A stretch of 42,064 nt of DNA from Phycisphaerae bacterium (GCA_025936175.1 JAICTV010000018.1:1-42064); one strand, 5' to 3'. Shown: positions 23,675 through 32,405, counted from the stretch's first letter. Notes: generated by a model not told the origin, from the sequence alone. Made by a program: numbers and translations.

Positions 23675-24245
23675 GAGCGGCGGGCATGGTCGCCGATGCG
23701 GCGACGGCGGGCAACGTGGACGGCGCGGTCGTCGCGGGCTTCGTCGCCGGCCCTTTCACCCTCGGCTTGCCCTCCAGCACGATCTGGTCGAAAAACCGCG
23801 TCGCGCCCGTGTTGAACGTTGCGGTCAGCACGTAACTCCGATCGTCGCGGATCTGCGGGTACTCGAGTTGAAACGAGTACGTCCGGCTGGTGCGGTTCCA
23901 CCGCGCCTGCTGGTCCGCCAGCGTTTGCAGCGACCCGACCCACGGGTTCACCAGCCGCGGGCCGCGGGGATCGGGTTCGAACGGGACGTAACCGAACAGC
24001 TCGAAGATCACCGTCCCCGACGCCTTGGTCGGGTCGTTGAACTGGTCCTCGAATTCCAGCAGCGCCTCGATCCCGTCCGGCTTGCCGTCGCCGGTCCAGT
24101 CTTTCAGCCCGCTGAAGATCGGATGGATGCGCATCGACGCCGGCGCGAACAGCGCCGCGTCCGCCGCCGAACGCGGCATCGGGCCGCGCGCGGCACACCC
24201 GCTGAGCACTGCGATGACGATGCAGAGAAAAGCAGCCCGAGGCAC
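23649..24245 (-). CDS. Lipoprotein of unknown function
   Basis: A 198-residue protein. The GTG at 24245 gives a clean lipoprotein signal (PRAAFLCIVIAVLSGCAARG, lipobox LSGC). The mature part (MRIHPIFSGLKDWTGDGKPDGIEALLEFEDQFNDPTKASGTVIFELFGY...TYSFQLEYPQIRDDRSYVLTATFNTG) is beta-rich and starts with an EF-hand-like DWTGDGKPDGIE loop that may bind calcium. The tail is Ala/Thr/Pro-rich. It is the first gene of a coupled operon with the GHMP kinase and the phosphatase. A TTG at 24281 is an alternative start. No known family recognised. Confidence 0.7.
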   Translation of the reverse strand: MPRAAFLCIVIAVLSGCAARGPMPRSAADAALFAPASMRIHPIFSGLKDWTGDGKPDGIEALLEFEDQFNDPTKASGTVIFELFGYVPFEPDPRGPRLVNPWVGSLQTLADQQARWNRTSRTYSFQLEYPQIRDDRSYVLTATFNTGATRFFDQIVLEGKPRVKGPATKPATTAPSTLPAVAASATMPAAHAAATTRP

Positions 24246-24284
24246 GGCGGGGAATGTAAGCGAGCGATCAGTACAATCCAAGCC

Positions 24285-25049
24285 GTGGCAAAATCGCGGC
24301 TTCGGCGATCGTGGTGGCGGCGGGAACTGGAAGAATATGACGGGAGGCTGATGCGCTGCGCCCCCGGCACGCACGAGGCGGCGGGGGAGCTGATCACGCG
24401 GCACGTCCCGCGGGATGTGAAGGTGTGCGACCTGGCGTCCGGCACTGGCGCGTTCCTCGCGCGCCTCCGCGATCTCGATTATCGAAATCTCAACGCGGTC
24501 GAGCTGAACGTCGAGGGCTTCAAGTTCGAAGGCGTCACGCCGCAATCGGTCGATCTGAACGCGCCCTTCGCCGGGCAATTGCCCAACGACTTCGGCCTCG
24601 TCACCGCGATCGAGATCGTCGAGCATCTCGATTGCCCACGGCAGTTCCTGCGGAACATTCGCGCGATGCTCGTCGAGGGGGGACAACTCCTCCTGACGAC
24701 GCCGAACGTCGCGCATTGGCTCGGTCGCGCGCGGTTCCTGATCAGCGGCGAGCTGCGCCAGTTCCAGCGCCGCGACTACGATCACCAGCGGCACATCTCG
24801 CCGCTGACGGACGTCCAGCTTCGATTGATCTTCGAGGAGATCGGTTTTGACATTGTCGACTGGACGACGGCGGGGACGTTTTTCGGACCGCTCAAGCGGG
24901 CGGCATTCGCGCCCGTCACGCTCGCGGCGCGGCTTGCGCTAGGTGCGCTGGCTGATGGGGATGTGCTGATCTATCTCGTGCAAAAAACCGCGCGGGCGAG
25001 CGATTCAGCGGGACGCGATTCATATTACTTCAAGAAGACCGGCGCGTGA
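24285..25049 (+). CDS. SAM-dependent methyltransferase
   Basis: A class I (Rossmann-type) methyltransferase of about 254 residues. SAM-site motif I is VCDLASGTGAFLARL, followed by an acidic end of strand 2 (NAVELN), and DFGLVTAIEIVEHLDCPRQFLRNIRAML...GGQLLLTTPNV gives motifs of the UbiG/Methyltransf_23 type. The start is uncertain: a GTG at 24285 is 7 nt after TACAAT (possibly leaderless), while the ATG at 24351 has GGGAGG 3 nt upstream. The N-terminal EEYDGRLMRCAPGTHEAAGELI looks like family sequence, favouring the longer form. It diverges from the lipoprotein operon with about 39 nt between starts. Substrate unknown. Confidence 0.82.
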   Translation: MAKSRLRRSWWRRELEEYDGRLMRCAPGTHEAAGELITRHVPRDVKVCDLASGTGAFLARLRDLDYRNLNAVELNVEGFKFEGVTPQSVDLNAPFAGQLPNDFGLVTAIEIVEHLDCPRQFLRNIRAMLVEGGQLLLTTPNVAHWLGRARFLISGELRQFQRRDYDHQRHISPLTDVQLRLIFEEIGFDIVDWTTAGTFFGPLKRAAFAPVTLAARLALGALADGDVLIYLVQKTARASDSAGRDSYYFKKTGA

Positions 25050-25140
25050 TCGTGATTCGCGAAGCACAAAGCGCGCCGCTTCGCGGTGGGACCCGCCGCG
25101 GAGGGACGGGCCTTGCACTGCGCGATTCTGCGCACGCGCG

Positions 25141-26421
25141 TCAGAACTCGAAGGCATCGTTCGCCATCACGAACGGTCGGTTTTGGCCGATGTTCAGCAG
25201 CAATCCCGCCGCCATGAAGCTGGCGAGCAGACTGCTTCCCCCGTAACTGACGAAGGGGAGCGTTACGCCCGTCACCGGCATCAGCTTGAGGCAGACCATC
25301 ACGTTCAAGAACGTCTGCCCCGCGAGCATGGAGACGACGCCGACGGCGACAAGCTTGCCGAAGGGTTCTCGCGTCGCCGACGCGATCTCGACTCCCGCCG
25401 CGAAGAGCACACCGTACGCGCCCAGCACGACCGCCGCGCCGAAGAGGCCTAACTGTTCGCCGATCAGCGCGAAGACCATGTCGTTGTGCGCCTCCGGCAC
25501 GTGCTTTCCGACGGGCACCTGGCCCAGACCTTTGCCGGTGATCCCGCCGGAGCCGAACGTGATCAGCGCCAGCTTCTGCTGATACCCCTTCTCGCGCTGG
25601 GTCTTGGCGTCGTCGGAGAACATCGCGTAGACGCGCTCGCGCTGGTACGGCTTGACCATCGTCGGCAGATATTTGAGCACCGGCAGTCCGGGGCCGCCGC
25701 TGTCTTTTGATCCCGCGAGCCACAGGACCGGCGCGACCGCCATGCCGAGTCCGAGGATGGCGATCAGGTGCGCCCGCTTCGCGCCGGCGACATAGAGCAT
25801 GGCAAACAGCGCGGGGATAAAGGTGAGGGCGGTGCCGAGGTCCGGCTGCTTCATGATCAATGCCAGCGGCACCAGCGCCAGCGCGAACGGTGGCAGCAGC
25901 CCTTTGAACGTGCGGTAATTGCTGCGGAAGCGAAGGTATCGCGCCATCACCATGACGAAGCCGAGCTTCATCAGCTCCGCCGGCTGAAGCGCCATCGGCC
26001 CGAGGTTGATCCACGCGTACGCGCCGCCGCGGTAGGGGACGCGTCCGATCGCGTGGCTGTTCGGCGCGGCATGGGTGAAGGGGACGATCGTGTAGATGAT
26101 CAGCAGCATCGCGCCGATGTAAAAGCCCCACGACCATCGTCCGATGCGCTGGTAGTTCACCGCCTGGAAGAGCACGAGACAGGCGGCGCCGATGGCGACG
26201 AAGAGGAGCTGCTTTCGTCCGTCCGCCGGCTCGTCCGCCCAGATGCTGCACACGCCCAGCGCGCAGAGCACCGCGACGCTGACCAGCACCGGCCAATTGG
26301 TGGCGATCGCCATCTGCTGCCAGAGGCGGTCGAGCGCGCTGGTCGGCTTGCTCGATCGTCCGACGCCGAAGATATGACTGGTGAGCGACACGTCCGTGTG
26401 TCTTGCGACAATCCTGGTCAA
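25141..26421 (-). CDS. rodA: Rod-shape SEDS peptidoglycan polymerase
   Basis: A 426-residue polytopic membrane protein of the SEDS family (RodA/FtsW/SpoVE), the glycosyltransferase that works with PBP2 in cell elongation. It has about ten hydrophobic segments. SEDS signatures are present: AWINLGPMALQPAELMKLGFVMVMARYL, a catalytic-Asp region PDLGTALTF, then KGLGQVPVGKHVPEAHNDMVFALIGEQLGL and LPFVSYGGSSLLA. Its TTG start directly follows the upstream TAG, so translation is probably coupled; GTG at 26391 and ATG at 26313 are alternatives. It is the last gene of the mre-mrd operon, and rodA next to mrdA argues for RodA rather than FtsW. Confidence 0.93.
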   Translation of the reverse strand: MTRIVARHTDVSLTSHIFGVGRSSKPTSALDRLWQQMAIATNWPVLVSVAVLCALGVCSIWADEPADGRKQLLFVAIGAACLVLFQAVNYQRIGRWSWGFYIGAMLLIIYTIVPFTHAAPNSHAIGRVPYRGGAYAWINLGPMALQPAELMKLGFVMVMARYLRFRSNYRTFKGLLPPFALALVPLALIMKQPDLGTALTFIPALFAMLYVAGAKRAHLIAILGLGMAVAPVLWLAGSKDSGGPGLPVLKYLPTMVKPYQRERVYAMFSDDAKTQREKGYQQKLALITFGSGGITGKGLGQVPVGKHVPEAHNDMVFALIGEQLGLFGAAVVLGAYGVLFAAGVEIASATREPFGKLVAVGVVSMLAGQTFLNVMVCLKLMPVTGVTLPFVSYGGSSLLASFMAAGLLLNIGQNRPFVMANDAFEF

Positions 26422-27255
26422 CTACGTTTGATACGCCCGCGCCACGATCGCGCGGTCCGGGCGGTCATTCAGCACGATCAGCGGCACGATATCGCCGACG
26501 CGCGGCTGGCCGAGCCGCAGAGGATACATCATCTTGAACACGCGTCGATCGCCCGGGATGCTGTATCCGCAGACTTTACTCCGCGGCGCGATCGGCGAGT
26601 GGGTGCAGCTCACGATCGAACCCTCCACGGCTTTTCCCTCGCGCCACACCTGCAAAATCTGCCTCCGACGCCACCACGCCAGCGCCAGCAACAGCACGGC
26701 GATCGGGAGGAGCATGATCATCGGCAGCGCGACCAGCTCCCACCATTTGCGTTGCTCGGCGACCTCGACCCATTGCGTCGGATCGTTCGGATCGACGTAC
26801 ACGTCCACGTCGCCGCCCACTTTCAACCAACCCTTGCCCTTGGGGAGCGTTCCCTGCATCTCGATTGTTCGCCCGTTCGGGAGATTCGCGGAGAGCTTCA
26901 CGTCCACCGCGTCATCGCGCTGCACGCCGAAGTTGCGGTTCCGCTGCGCGGTGACGCCGGCGACCTCCACCGCCGTCGCCTTCACCCGGACGCTGCGATG
27001 CACGAGTTCCCGCAGCTTGATCTCCTGCGACAGCTCACCGATCGCGACGACCGCCGCGATCGCGAGCACGATTGCCGCCGACTTCCACCAGAACTGCACC
27101 GGCATCTCCGCCCACGCCCGCCAGGCGGCACGCGAGGTGATCTCGCGCGGCGTTTTGCCGAGCGCGACGGGAGCGGGCGCAGATTGTCCGGTGATCACAT
27201 CGGTCACGATCGGCGGATTATGGTCAACCCTTTGAGGATTGCGAACACGGACCAT
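26422..27255 (-). CDS. DUF3592-like membrane protein in the mre operon
   Basis: A 277-residue protein with two transmembrane helices, at about residues 57-75 (WWKSAAIVLAIAAVVAIGEL) and 180-198 (ALPMIMLLPIAVLLLALAW). Between them lies an extracytoplasmic beta-rich domain (VRVKATAVEVAGVTAQRN...LPNGRTIEMQGTLPKGKG...VDVYVDPNDPTQWVEV). Its pattern (conversion of a value followed by VYVDPNDP) resembles DUF3592 proteins. The C-terminal domain repeats a similar motif (AVEGSIVSCTHSP...VGDIVPLIVLNDRPDRAIV). Function unknown, but its place between mrdA and rodA suggests a link to elongation. The ATG at 27255 is used because sequence upstream of it belongs to a palindromic element. Confidence 0.7.
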   Translation of the reverse strand: MVRVRNPQRVDHNPPIVTDVITGQSAPAPVALGKTPREITSRAAWRAWAEMPVQFWWKSAAIVLAIAAVVAIGELSQEIKLRELVHRSVRVKATAVEVAGVTAQRNRNFGVQRDDAVDVKLSANLPNGRTIEMQGTLPKGKGWLKVGGDVDVYVDPNDPTQWVEVAEQRKWWELVALPMIMLLPIAVLLLALAWWRRRQILQVWREGKAVEGSIVSCTHSPIAPRSKVCGYSIPGDRRVFKMMYPLRLGQPRVGDIVPLIVLNDRPDRAIVARAYQT

Positions 27256-27330
27256 GGGGAGGGCGAGGCTCTGCCGAGCCGATTGTGGTTGCGATGACAC
27301 AATTGGCTCGGCGGGAGCCTCGCCCTCCCA
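27255..27330. repeat. Palindromic element, family F, within the mre operon
   Basis: Inverted repeat between mrdA and the next gene. The left arm (27255-27287) contains GGGCGAGGCTC and GCCGAGCCGATTGTG; the right arm (27298-27330) is CACAATTGGCTCGGC followed by GGAGCCTCGCCCTCCC. The arms match at about 29 of 33 positions. Its inner edge touches the start codon of the minus-strand gene ending at 26422, so it may shape translation of that gene. Confidence 0.8.
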
Positions 27331-27336
27331 ACCCCG

Positions 27337-29655
27337 TCACTTGCGCAGCTTGATGTAACCGTGCTCGACGCACGCGAGCAGCGCTTTCTTGCCGACGGTG
27401 GCGGCGGTTTTTCCGCCGCCGCCGCCGTACTGGACTACGACGGCGATCGCGACCTGCGGGTCGTCCGCCGGCGCGTAGCCGATGAACCACGCGTGGTCGA
27501 CCTGCTCGCCCTTCTCGCCCCAGCCGCGGTACCACGGGGTGCCGGTTTCATGCTCGAACGTCGCGGGCTGGCGCAGCTCCCACCTGATGTGGCCCTTGTC
27601 GTCCCGCGCGATGCTGCCGTCCGGATTCTTTACCGGGTCGCGCAGCTTCGGCGCCTGCGCGGTGCCGGTCTTTCCGGCGACGAGGAACTCGCTCATCCGC
27701 GCGTAGCTCCCTGATCCGGCGCGGCTGTTCACCACCCGCAGCATCCCCTCGCGCGCCGCCGCCAGCGCCGCCTTGTCCAGATGAAGATCGACCACGTCCG
27801 GCACCTTCCCGCCGTCGCGCGTCTTTATCGGCGACGTCGGCACGTCGCCCTCGACGAGTCTGGGCCGCATCCAGATCCCGTCGCGCGCGATGGTGGCGGC
27901 GACGTTGGCCATCTGGATCGGCGTGACCTGCACGCCGACCTGACCGATCCCGCTGAACCACGTCACCGACGGCTGCCGTCCGGGCATTGCGTTGGGCAAA
28001 CTCCCGCGCGCCTCGGCGATGCCGATGCCGGTCTCGCGGCCGAGCCCGAAGTGGTAGTACCACGCGCTGAGCCGCTCCGGCCCGAAGGCGTCGGCGACGG
28101 TCTCGAAGTAGACGTTGCAGCTCCGCTCGATCGCGTCGGAGAATTCCAGGAAGCCGTCCGGATTTCCGTCCACGCCGTGATGCGGCGCCTCGGGCGGGAT
28201 CTGATGATGCTTCACGTTCGCGACGCCTTCGAACATGCTCGCGACCCAGCACCGCCCGGCCGGCATGCGTTTTCCGCCGAGGACAAGATAGCCCGTGCAT
28301 TCGATCCCTGTATGCGTGGTCATCTCACCGATGCCCGGGACGTTAAGGTGATCCGTGATCGCGCTGATGCCGACGACCGGTTTGATCGTCGATCCCGGCA
28401 CCATCTCCGCCTGTGTTGCACGGTTCATCAGCGGCGCGATCTTGCTCGCCTCCTCGCCCATCAGGTCGAGCTTCTTGTACACCGCCGGCATGTCGTTGGG
28501 GTCGTAATCCGGATACGAGACGAGCGCGCGGACGGCATTGGTCTTGACGTCGAGGATGACCGCCGCGCCGTGCATGGTGATCGGCTTTTTGCGTTCCGGA
28601 TCGATGTTGCTCGGCACCGGCATGTCCACGAAACTTTTCTGGATCTCGTCGATCAACTCGATGTCGATCGTCGTGCGCACATCGCGGCCCGGCGCCGGCG
28701 CGGTGTGCAGCTCGTCCTCGCGGCCCGCGGTTTTGAACACCTCGCCGCGCGTTCCTCTCAGCGCGGGCTCACACAACGCTTCGAGGCCCGTCCTACCCAT
28801 CATGTCGTTGAACTGGTATTCGCGCAGCGGATCGACGTCGAAGTTCGGATCGGCCTCGAGGTCTTCCTTCTTCACCTGCGACAGCATCCCGATGACGTGA
28901 CACCCCGCCGCGTGGAACGGGTATTTCCGCGTCGTCCCCGCGCGAAGCTCCATGCCGGGACAGTTCGGCAGCGCGCGGGCGAGCTGGAGATACTGCTCCG
29001 GCGTGATGTTCTTCACCACCGGATGCACGCCGATCTCTTCCTCCTCAGTGTCGGCGAAATCGTCTAGCTGCGGGCCTTCCTTGCCGCCCTCGACCAGCCA
29101 GCGGCGATACCACGGCGGCGTCGGCAGCTTCTCGTGCTCCTCGTCCGCTTTCTGGTACCGCCGCCATTGCAGGCGCCGGCTGCGCATCGCAATTTTGAGG
29201 TCGATGTCGTGGCAGGTCTCTTCGATCTGCTCGGGCGTCTGCCCGGTCACCTTCGCCAGCAGCTCGAACTCGCGATCGATATCGGCTTTAACGTTCTCGG
29301 CTTCGTCATCGAGCATCGCCTCGCGCGTCTCCTTGTCCGCCGACCTCCATTGATCCGGCCGCCGGTTCAGCAGGCGGTCTTTCGCGACGCCTCGGATCCA
29401 CTTGTCGTCGCGGCTGATCGCACGGTAATCGACGCAGGCGTCCATGCACGATTCGTCGATGGCGAGCTGAAGCCCTTTGCAGTCGAGCAGTGAGCCGCGC
29501 GTCGTCTCGACCAGCACCGCCTTCTTCTTCAGCTCCTCGGCGGCCGCCACCCATTGGCCCTTGGTCACGACCTGGAGCTGGAACGCGCGCACGAGCAGCA
29601 GCGCGACGATGAAGATCAGGATGCTCAAGAAGACTTTGAGTCGTCGCTCGAACAT
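27337..29655 (-). CDS. mrdA: Penicillin-binding protein 2 (elongasome transpeptidase)
   Basis: A 772-residue class B PBP that cross-links peptidoglycan during elongation. It has an N-terminal anchor (residues 6-29), RGSLLDCKGLQLA (PBP dimerisation motif) at about 53-65, and NITPEQYLQLARALPNCPGMELRAGTTRKYP around 216-245. The transpeptidase domain carries GSTIKP (Ser422, Lys425), the second motif SCN (512-514) and KTGTAQ (662-667). The region from about 80 to 210 is an unusually large, highly charged, helical insertion (including QLDDFADTEEEEIG) not usual for PBP2. Anchor, motifs and mre context make the call secure. MrdA is followed by the membrane gene and rodA; mreD lies 65 nt upstream. Confidence 0.95.
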   Translation of the reverse strand: MFERRLKVFLSILIFIVALLLVRAFQLQVVTKGQWVAAAEELKKKAVLVETTRGSLLDCKGLQLAIDESCMDACVDYRAISRDDKWIRGVAKDRLLNRRPDQWRSADKETREAMLDDEAENVKADIDREFELLAKVTGQTPEQIEETCHDIDLKIAMRSRRLQWRRYQKADEEHEKLPTPPWYRRWLVEGGKEGPQLDDFADTEEEEIGVHPVVKNITPEQYLQLARALPNCPGMELRAGTTRKYPFHAAGCHVIGMLSQVKKEDLEADPNFDVDPLREYQFNDMMGRTGLEALCEPALRGTRGEVFKTAGREDELHTAPAPGRDVRTTIDIELIDEIQKSFVDMPVPSNIDPERKKPITMHGAAVILDVKTNAVRALVSYPDYDPNDMPAVYKKLDLMGEEASKIAPLMNRATQAEMVPGSTIKPVVGISAITDHLNVPGIGEMTTHTGIECTGYLVLGGKRMPAGRCWVASMFEGVANVKHHQIPPEAPHHGVDGNPDGFLEFSDAIERSCNVYFETVADAFGPERLSAWYYHFGLGRETGIGIAEARGSLPNAMPGRQPSVTWFSGIGQVGVQVTPIQMANVAATIARDGIWMRPRLVEGDVPTSPIKTRDGGKVPDVVDLHLDKAALAAAREGMLRVVNSRAGSGSYARMSEFLVAGKTGTAQAPKLRDPVKNPDGSIARDDKGHIRWELRQPATFEHETGTPWYRGWGEKGEQVDHAWFIGYAPADDPQVAIAVVVQYGGGGGKTAATVGKKALLACVEHGYIKLRK

Positions 29656-29720
29656 GGTTCAGACCTCCGTGTCTGAATGATCCGGGGCTTCGGTGCGCTC
29701 AGCACCGGCGTGTCGAACTT

Positions 29721-30221
29721 CTAATACGCCCGCGCCCGACGACGGTGCGGGGAAAACGAGAACGCGCGGCGCGTGAGATTCAGCAGCCCCAGCACAAACG
29801 GCGCAAGGATCGCCGTGTAAAGCGCGCACGCGAGGACGTCCGTGATCGTCGCGCGGGGGCCGTGAATCCATCCGTGGACCAGCACGACCATGCCGGTGAT
29901 CAAACCCCCGGAAAAACCGAGCGAAAAATGCGTCAGCGGATGCGCGCGGTACACGATCTCCTGCGTGCTCACCACGAACATGCCCAGCAGCGAGTACGCC
30001 AGCGCGTAGAGACCCAGCGGATTCAACGCCACCAGGTCCTGGATCGCGCCGAGCCCGAAACATCCGAGCAGCGCCGCCTCGCGCGGCGCGTGGATCGCGA
30101 TGAAGATGACCGCGAGCAGCACGAGATCCGGCTTGGCGTCGCCGATGCGCAGGAATTCCCCCGCGCCCGCCTGCAGGCCGACGGCGACGTACGCGAGAAT
30201 GAGATAAGGCATCCAACGCAT
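29721..30221 (-). CDS. mreD: Rod shape-determining protein MreD
   Basis: A 166-residue inner-membrane protein with about five hydrophobic segments. It begins MRWMPYLILAYVAVGLQ, and the middle PDLVLLAVIFIAIHAPREAALLGCFGLGAIQDLVALNPLGLYALAYSLLG fits the MreD pattern (G...G...D......lG...l...l.g). MreD is poorly conserved, so the call rests also on position: four nt downstream of mreC and before mrdA. Part of the elongation complex. Confidence 0.88.
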   Translation of the reverse strand: MRWMPYLILAYVAVGLQAGAGEFLRIGDAKPDLVLLAVIFIAIHAPREAALLGCFGLGAIQDLVALNPLGLYALAYSLLGMFVVSTQEIVYRAHPLTHFSLGFSGGLITGMVVLVHGWIHGPRATITDVLACALYTAILAPFVLGLLNLTRRAFSFSPHRRRARAY

Positions 30222-30225
30222 CGCG

Positions 30226-31137
30226 TTATTGTCCGCTCGCCGCCGCCCCCGTCGGATAACTTTCGCCGCCCTTGTTCATCACGCTCACCTCGCGCAGGGC
30301 CGAGAGCGTGTACATCGGCGTGACCGTGATCTCCGCCGTCTTGGGCGCGCTGGTCTGCGGCATGATTCTCTCGACGCGGCCGATGAGCTGCGACTTCATG
30401 TTCGGCGGCCAATCCGGATCATCGAGCGCGACGACATCCGTTACAGCGACGCGCCCGTCGTTTTCGTCGAACTTCGGCAACGAGTATTGCGTCTCGCTGA
30501 GGGGGATATTTCCGATGACCATCTGTCCGTGACCCGCGCCGCGAATCCACGGCTTGGACGATTGCAGGTTGATGAGGATGGTCTTCCCCGCTTCGTTTTT
30601 CGAATACCGGCAGAATCGGCCCGCCGCCTGAGAGGCCGGATCGGTGATGAGCTGAACCTGCGCCCCCCCGACGCTCACGCGCTCGATCCGCCCGACCACG
30701 CCGACCGCATAAAGCACCGGCATCTTCTCGACCAAACCGTCTCGACTCGACGCCGCGAGGATGAGCGACTCGCGATGTGCCGTCGGGTCATTCCCGATCA
30801 CGCGGAAGGGCGTGCAGAGCGACCGCAGCACGTCCGGCACGAGATTCCGATCGGCGATGATGCGCTGCATCTCGCCGATCTCGCCGCTCATCTGCAACAC
30901 CATCGCCCGAAGCTGCGCGTTCTCCTCCTTCACGTCGCCGACCGCGCGGTCGTCCTGCACTTTTTTCATCGGCGACCAGCGTTCGCGCGCGGACGAAGCG
31001 ATCTTCCGCGCCGGCCAGGCGATCGGCGCGAACAACCCCTGGATGCCACGGACCGGATTCGTGTAGCGCGGCGGAATGACGAACGCGCTGAGGAAACTCA
31101 GTGCGAGGAGGGCGACGAAGACTTGATTGAAACGCAC
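30226..31137 (-). CDS. mreC: Rod shape-determining protein MreC
   Basis: A 303-residue protein with an N-terminal transmembrane helix (VFVALLALSFLSAFVIPP), a coiled coil at about 60-95 (VQDDRAVGDVKEENAQLRAMVLQMSGEIGEMQRIIADRN) and a beta-rich periplasmic domain (FRVIGNDPTAHRESLILAASSRDGLVEKMPVLYAVGVVGRIERVSVGGAQVQLITDPAS). The coiled coil and the GVVGRIERV...VQLITD motif are characteristic. MreC scaffolds PBP2/RodA to MreB. About 45 residues between the two beta halves are unusual (SKNEAGKTILINLQSSKPWIRGAGHGQMVIGNIP). mreD follows after 4 nt; the upstream gap to mreB contains a palindromic element. Confidence 0.92.
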   Translation of the reverse strand: MRFNQVFVALLALSFLSAFVIPPRYTNPVRGIQGLFAPIAWPARKIASSARERWSPMKKVQDDRAVGDVKEENAQLRAMVLQMSGEIGEMQRIIADRNLVPDVLRSLCTPFRVIGNDPTAHRESLILAASSRDGLVEKMPVLYAVGVVGRIERVSVGGAQVQLITDPASQAAGRFCRYSKNEAGKTILINLQSSKPWIRGAGHGQMVIGNIPLSETQYSLPKFDENDGRVAVTDVVALDDPDWPPNMKSQLIGRVERIMPQTSAPKTAEITVTPMYTLSALREVSVMNKGGESYPTGAAASGQ

Positions 31138-31175
31138 GATCGCCGTCCCTGGCTGCTACTCAAAACTTCCTCGAT

Positions 31176-31245
31176 TGTCATGCTGAGGTACTCCGAAGCA
31201 TCTGGCTATGGGCACGCAGATCCTTCGGAGTACCTCAGGATGACA
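31176..31245. repeat. Palindromic element, family C, between mreB and mreC
   Basis: Arms of 29 nt: the left arm starts TGTCATGCTGAGG and continues TACTCCGAAGCATCTG, and the right arm is its complement with two mismatches (CAGATCCTTCGGAGTACCTC). A 12-nt centre separates them. A second copy lies at 34761-34830 in the mla operon. Confidence 0.85.
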
Positions 31246-31277
31246 TTTGCCCGGCCCACGTTCGGGTTGCGGAAAGC

Positions 31278-32405
31278 TCACTGCTCGTCCATGTCGCTTT
31301 CCATCGTGTCTTTCCAGAGTTCGAGGTTCTCCAGATACACGGCGGTCCCGCGCGCGACGCAGGTCAGTGGATCGTCGGCGAGGCGGGTATCCAGGCCCGT
31401 CGCGTTGCTGATGACGGTGGTCAGGCCGCGGAGCATGCTGCTCCCGCCGGCCATCGTGATGCCGTTATCGACCAGGTCCGCCGCCAGCTCCGGCTCGGCC
31501 TGCTCCAGCGTCTGCGTGACCGCCTCGATGATGTTGTTCACCGGCTCCTGCAGCGCCTCGCGGATTTCCTCGGCGGTGACTTCGGTCTTTCGCGGCAGGC
31601 CGCTGATCATGTCGCGTCCGCGGACCTCCATCGTGTTCTGTTCCAGCTCGCCGTTGCATGGGGCGGCCGAGCCGATGTCGAGCTTGATGCGCTCGGCCAT
31701 CTGGTCGCCGATCGCCATGTTGTAGGTCTTCTTCATGTGGTCGACGATCGACGAATCAAAATCGTCGCCCGCCGTGCGGACGGAGTTGGAGACGGAGATG
31801 TCGGCCAGCGAGATGATCGCCACTTCTGTCGTCCCGCCGCCGATGTCGATGATCATGCTCGCCGTCGGTTCGGTGACCGGGAGCCCCGCGCCGATCGCCG
31901 CCGCCATCGGCTCTTCGACGAGGAACACGCGCCGAGCTCCCGCGCGTTCGGCGGAATCGAGCACCGCGCGCTTCTCGACCGCCGTGATGCCCGACGGCAC
32001 CGCGATCACGACCCGCGGGTGAATGAAGTGCTTTCGCCCCTGCGCCCGGCGGATGAAGTACCGCAGCATCGCCTCGGTGACTTCGAAGTCGCTGATCACG
32101 CCGTCCTTGAGCGGGCGAATGGCGGTGATGGAGCCCGGCGTCTTGCCGATCATCTCCTTGGCGACGAGGCCGACGGCATTGCCGTCCTGGAGGACGCGGT
32201 TGGTCCCCTTCTTCACCGCGACGACGGTGGGTTCGTTGAGCACGATCCCTTCGCCCTTGATGCACACGAGCGTGTTGCACGTGCCCAGGTCGATGCCCAT
32301 GTCGACGCTGAACATGCCGAGGAAGGAATCAAAGATCACGTGGCGCTTCTCCTCTGGGACTTTCGTTCCCGCAACATCGAGCGTCGTGCTCGACGTGGCT
32401 TCCAT
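31278..32405 (-). CDS. mreB: Rod shape-determining protein MreB
   Basis: A 375-residue actin-like ATPase that forms membrane-associated filaments directing elongation. Family motifs are the phosphate-1 loop DMGIDLGTCNTLVCI at about 35-49, GEGIVLNEPTVVAV, VEEPMAAAIGAGLPV, the phosphate-2 motif MIIDIGGGTTEVAIISL, and TMAGGSSMLRGL. The N-terminal extension (residues 1-30, MEATSSTTLDVAGTKVPEEKRHVIFDSF) is longer than in E. coli MreB. It is the first gene of the operon; mreC begins 140 nt after its stop, with a palindromic element between. Confidence 0.97.
   Translation of the reverse strand: MEATSSTTLDVAGTKVPEEKRHVIFDSFLGMFSVDMGIDLGTCNTLVCIKGEGIVLNEPTVVAVKKGTNRVLQDGNAVGLVAKEMIGKTPGSITAIRPLKDGVISDFEVTEAMLRYFIRRAQGRKHFIHPRVVIAVPSGITAVEKRAVLDSAERAGARRVFLVEEPMAAAIGAGLPVTEPTASMIIDIGGGTTEVAIISLADISVSNSVRTAGDDFDSSIVDHMKKTYNMAIGDQMAERIKLDIGSAAPCNGELEQNTMEVRGRDMISGLPRKTEVTAEEIREALQEPVNNIIEAVTQTLEQAEPELAADLVDNGITMAGGSSMLRGLTTVISNATGLDTRLADDPLTCVARGTAVYLENLELWKDTMESDMDEQ

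Noticed and set aside
25050-25140. GC-rich inverted sequence between the methyltransferase and rodA as a repeat or terminator
   Set aside because: Only short imperfect pairing (CGCGGTGGGACCCGCCGCG) and no T-run; not similar to the six palindrome families.
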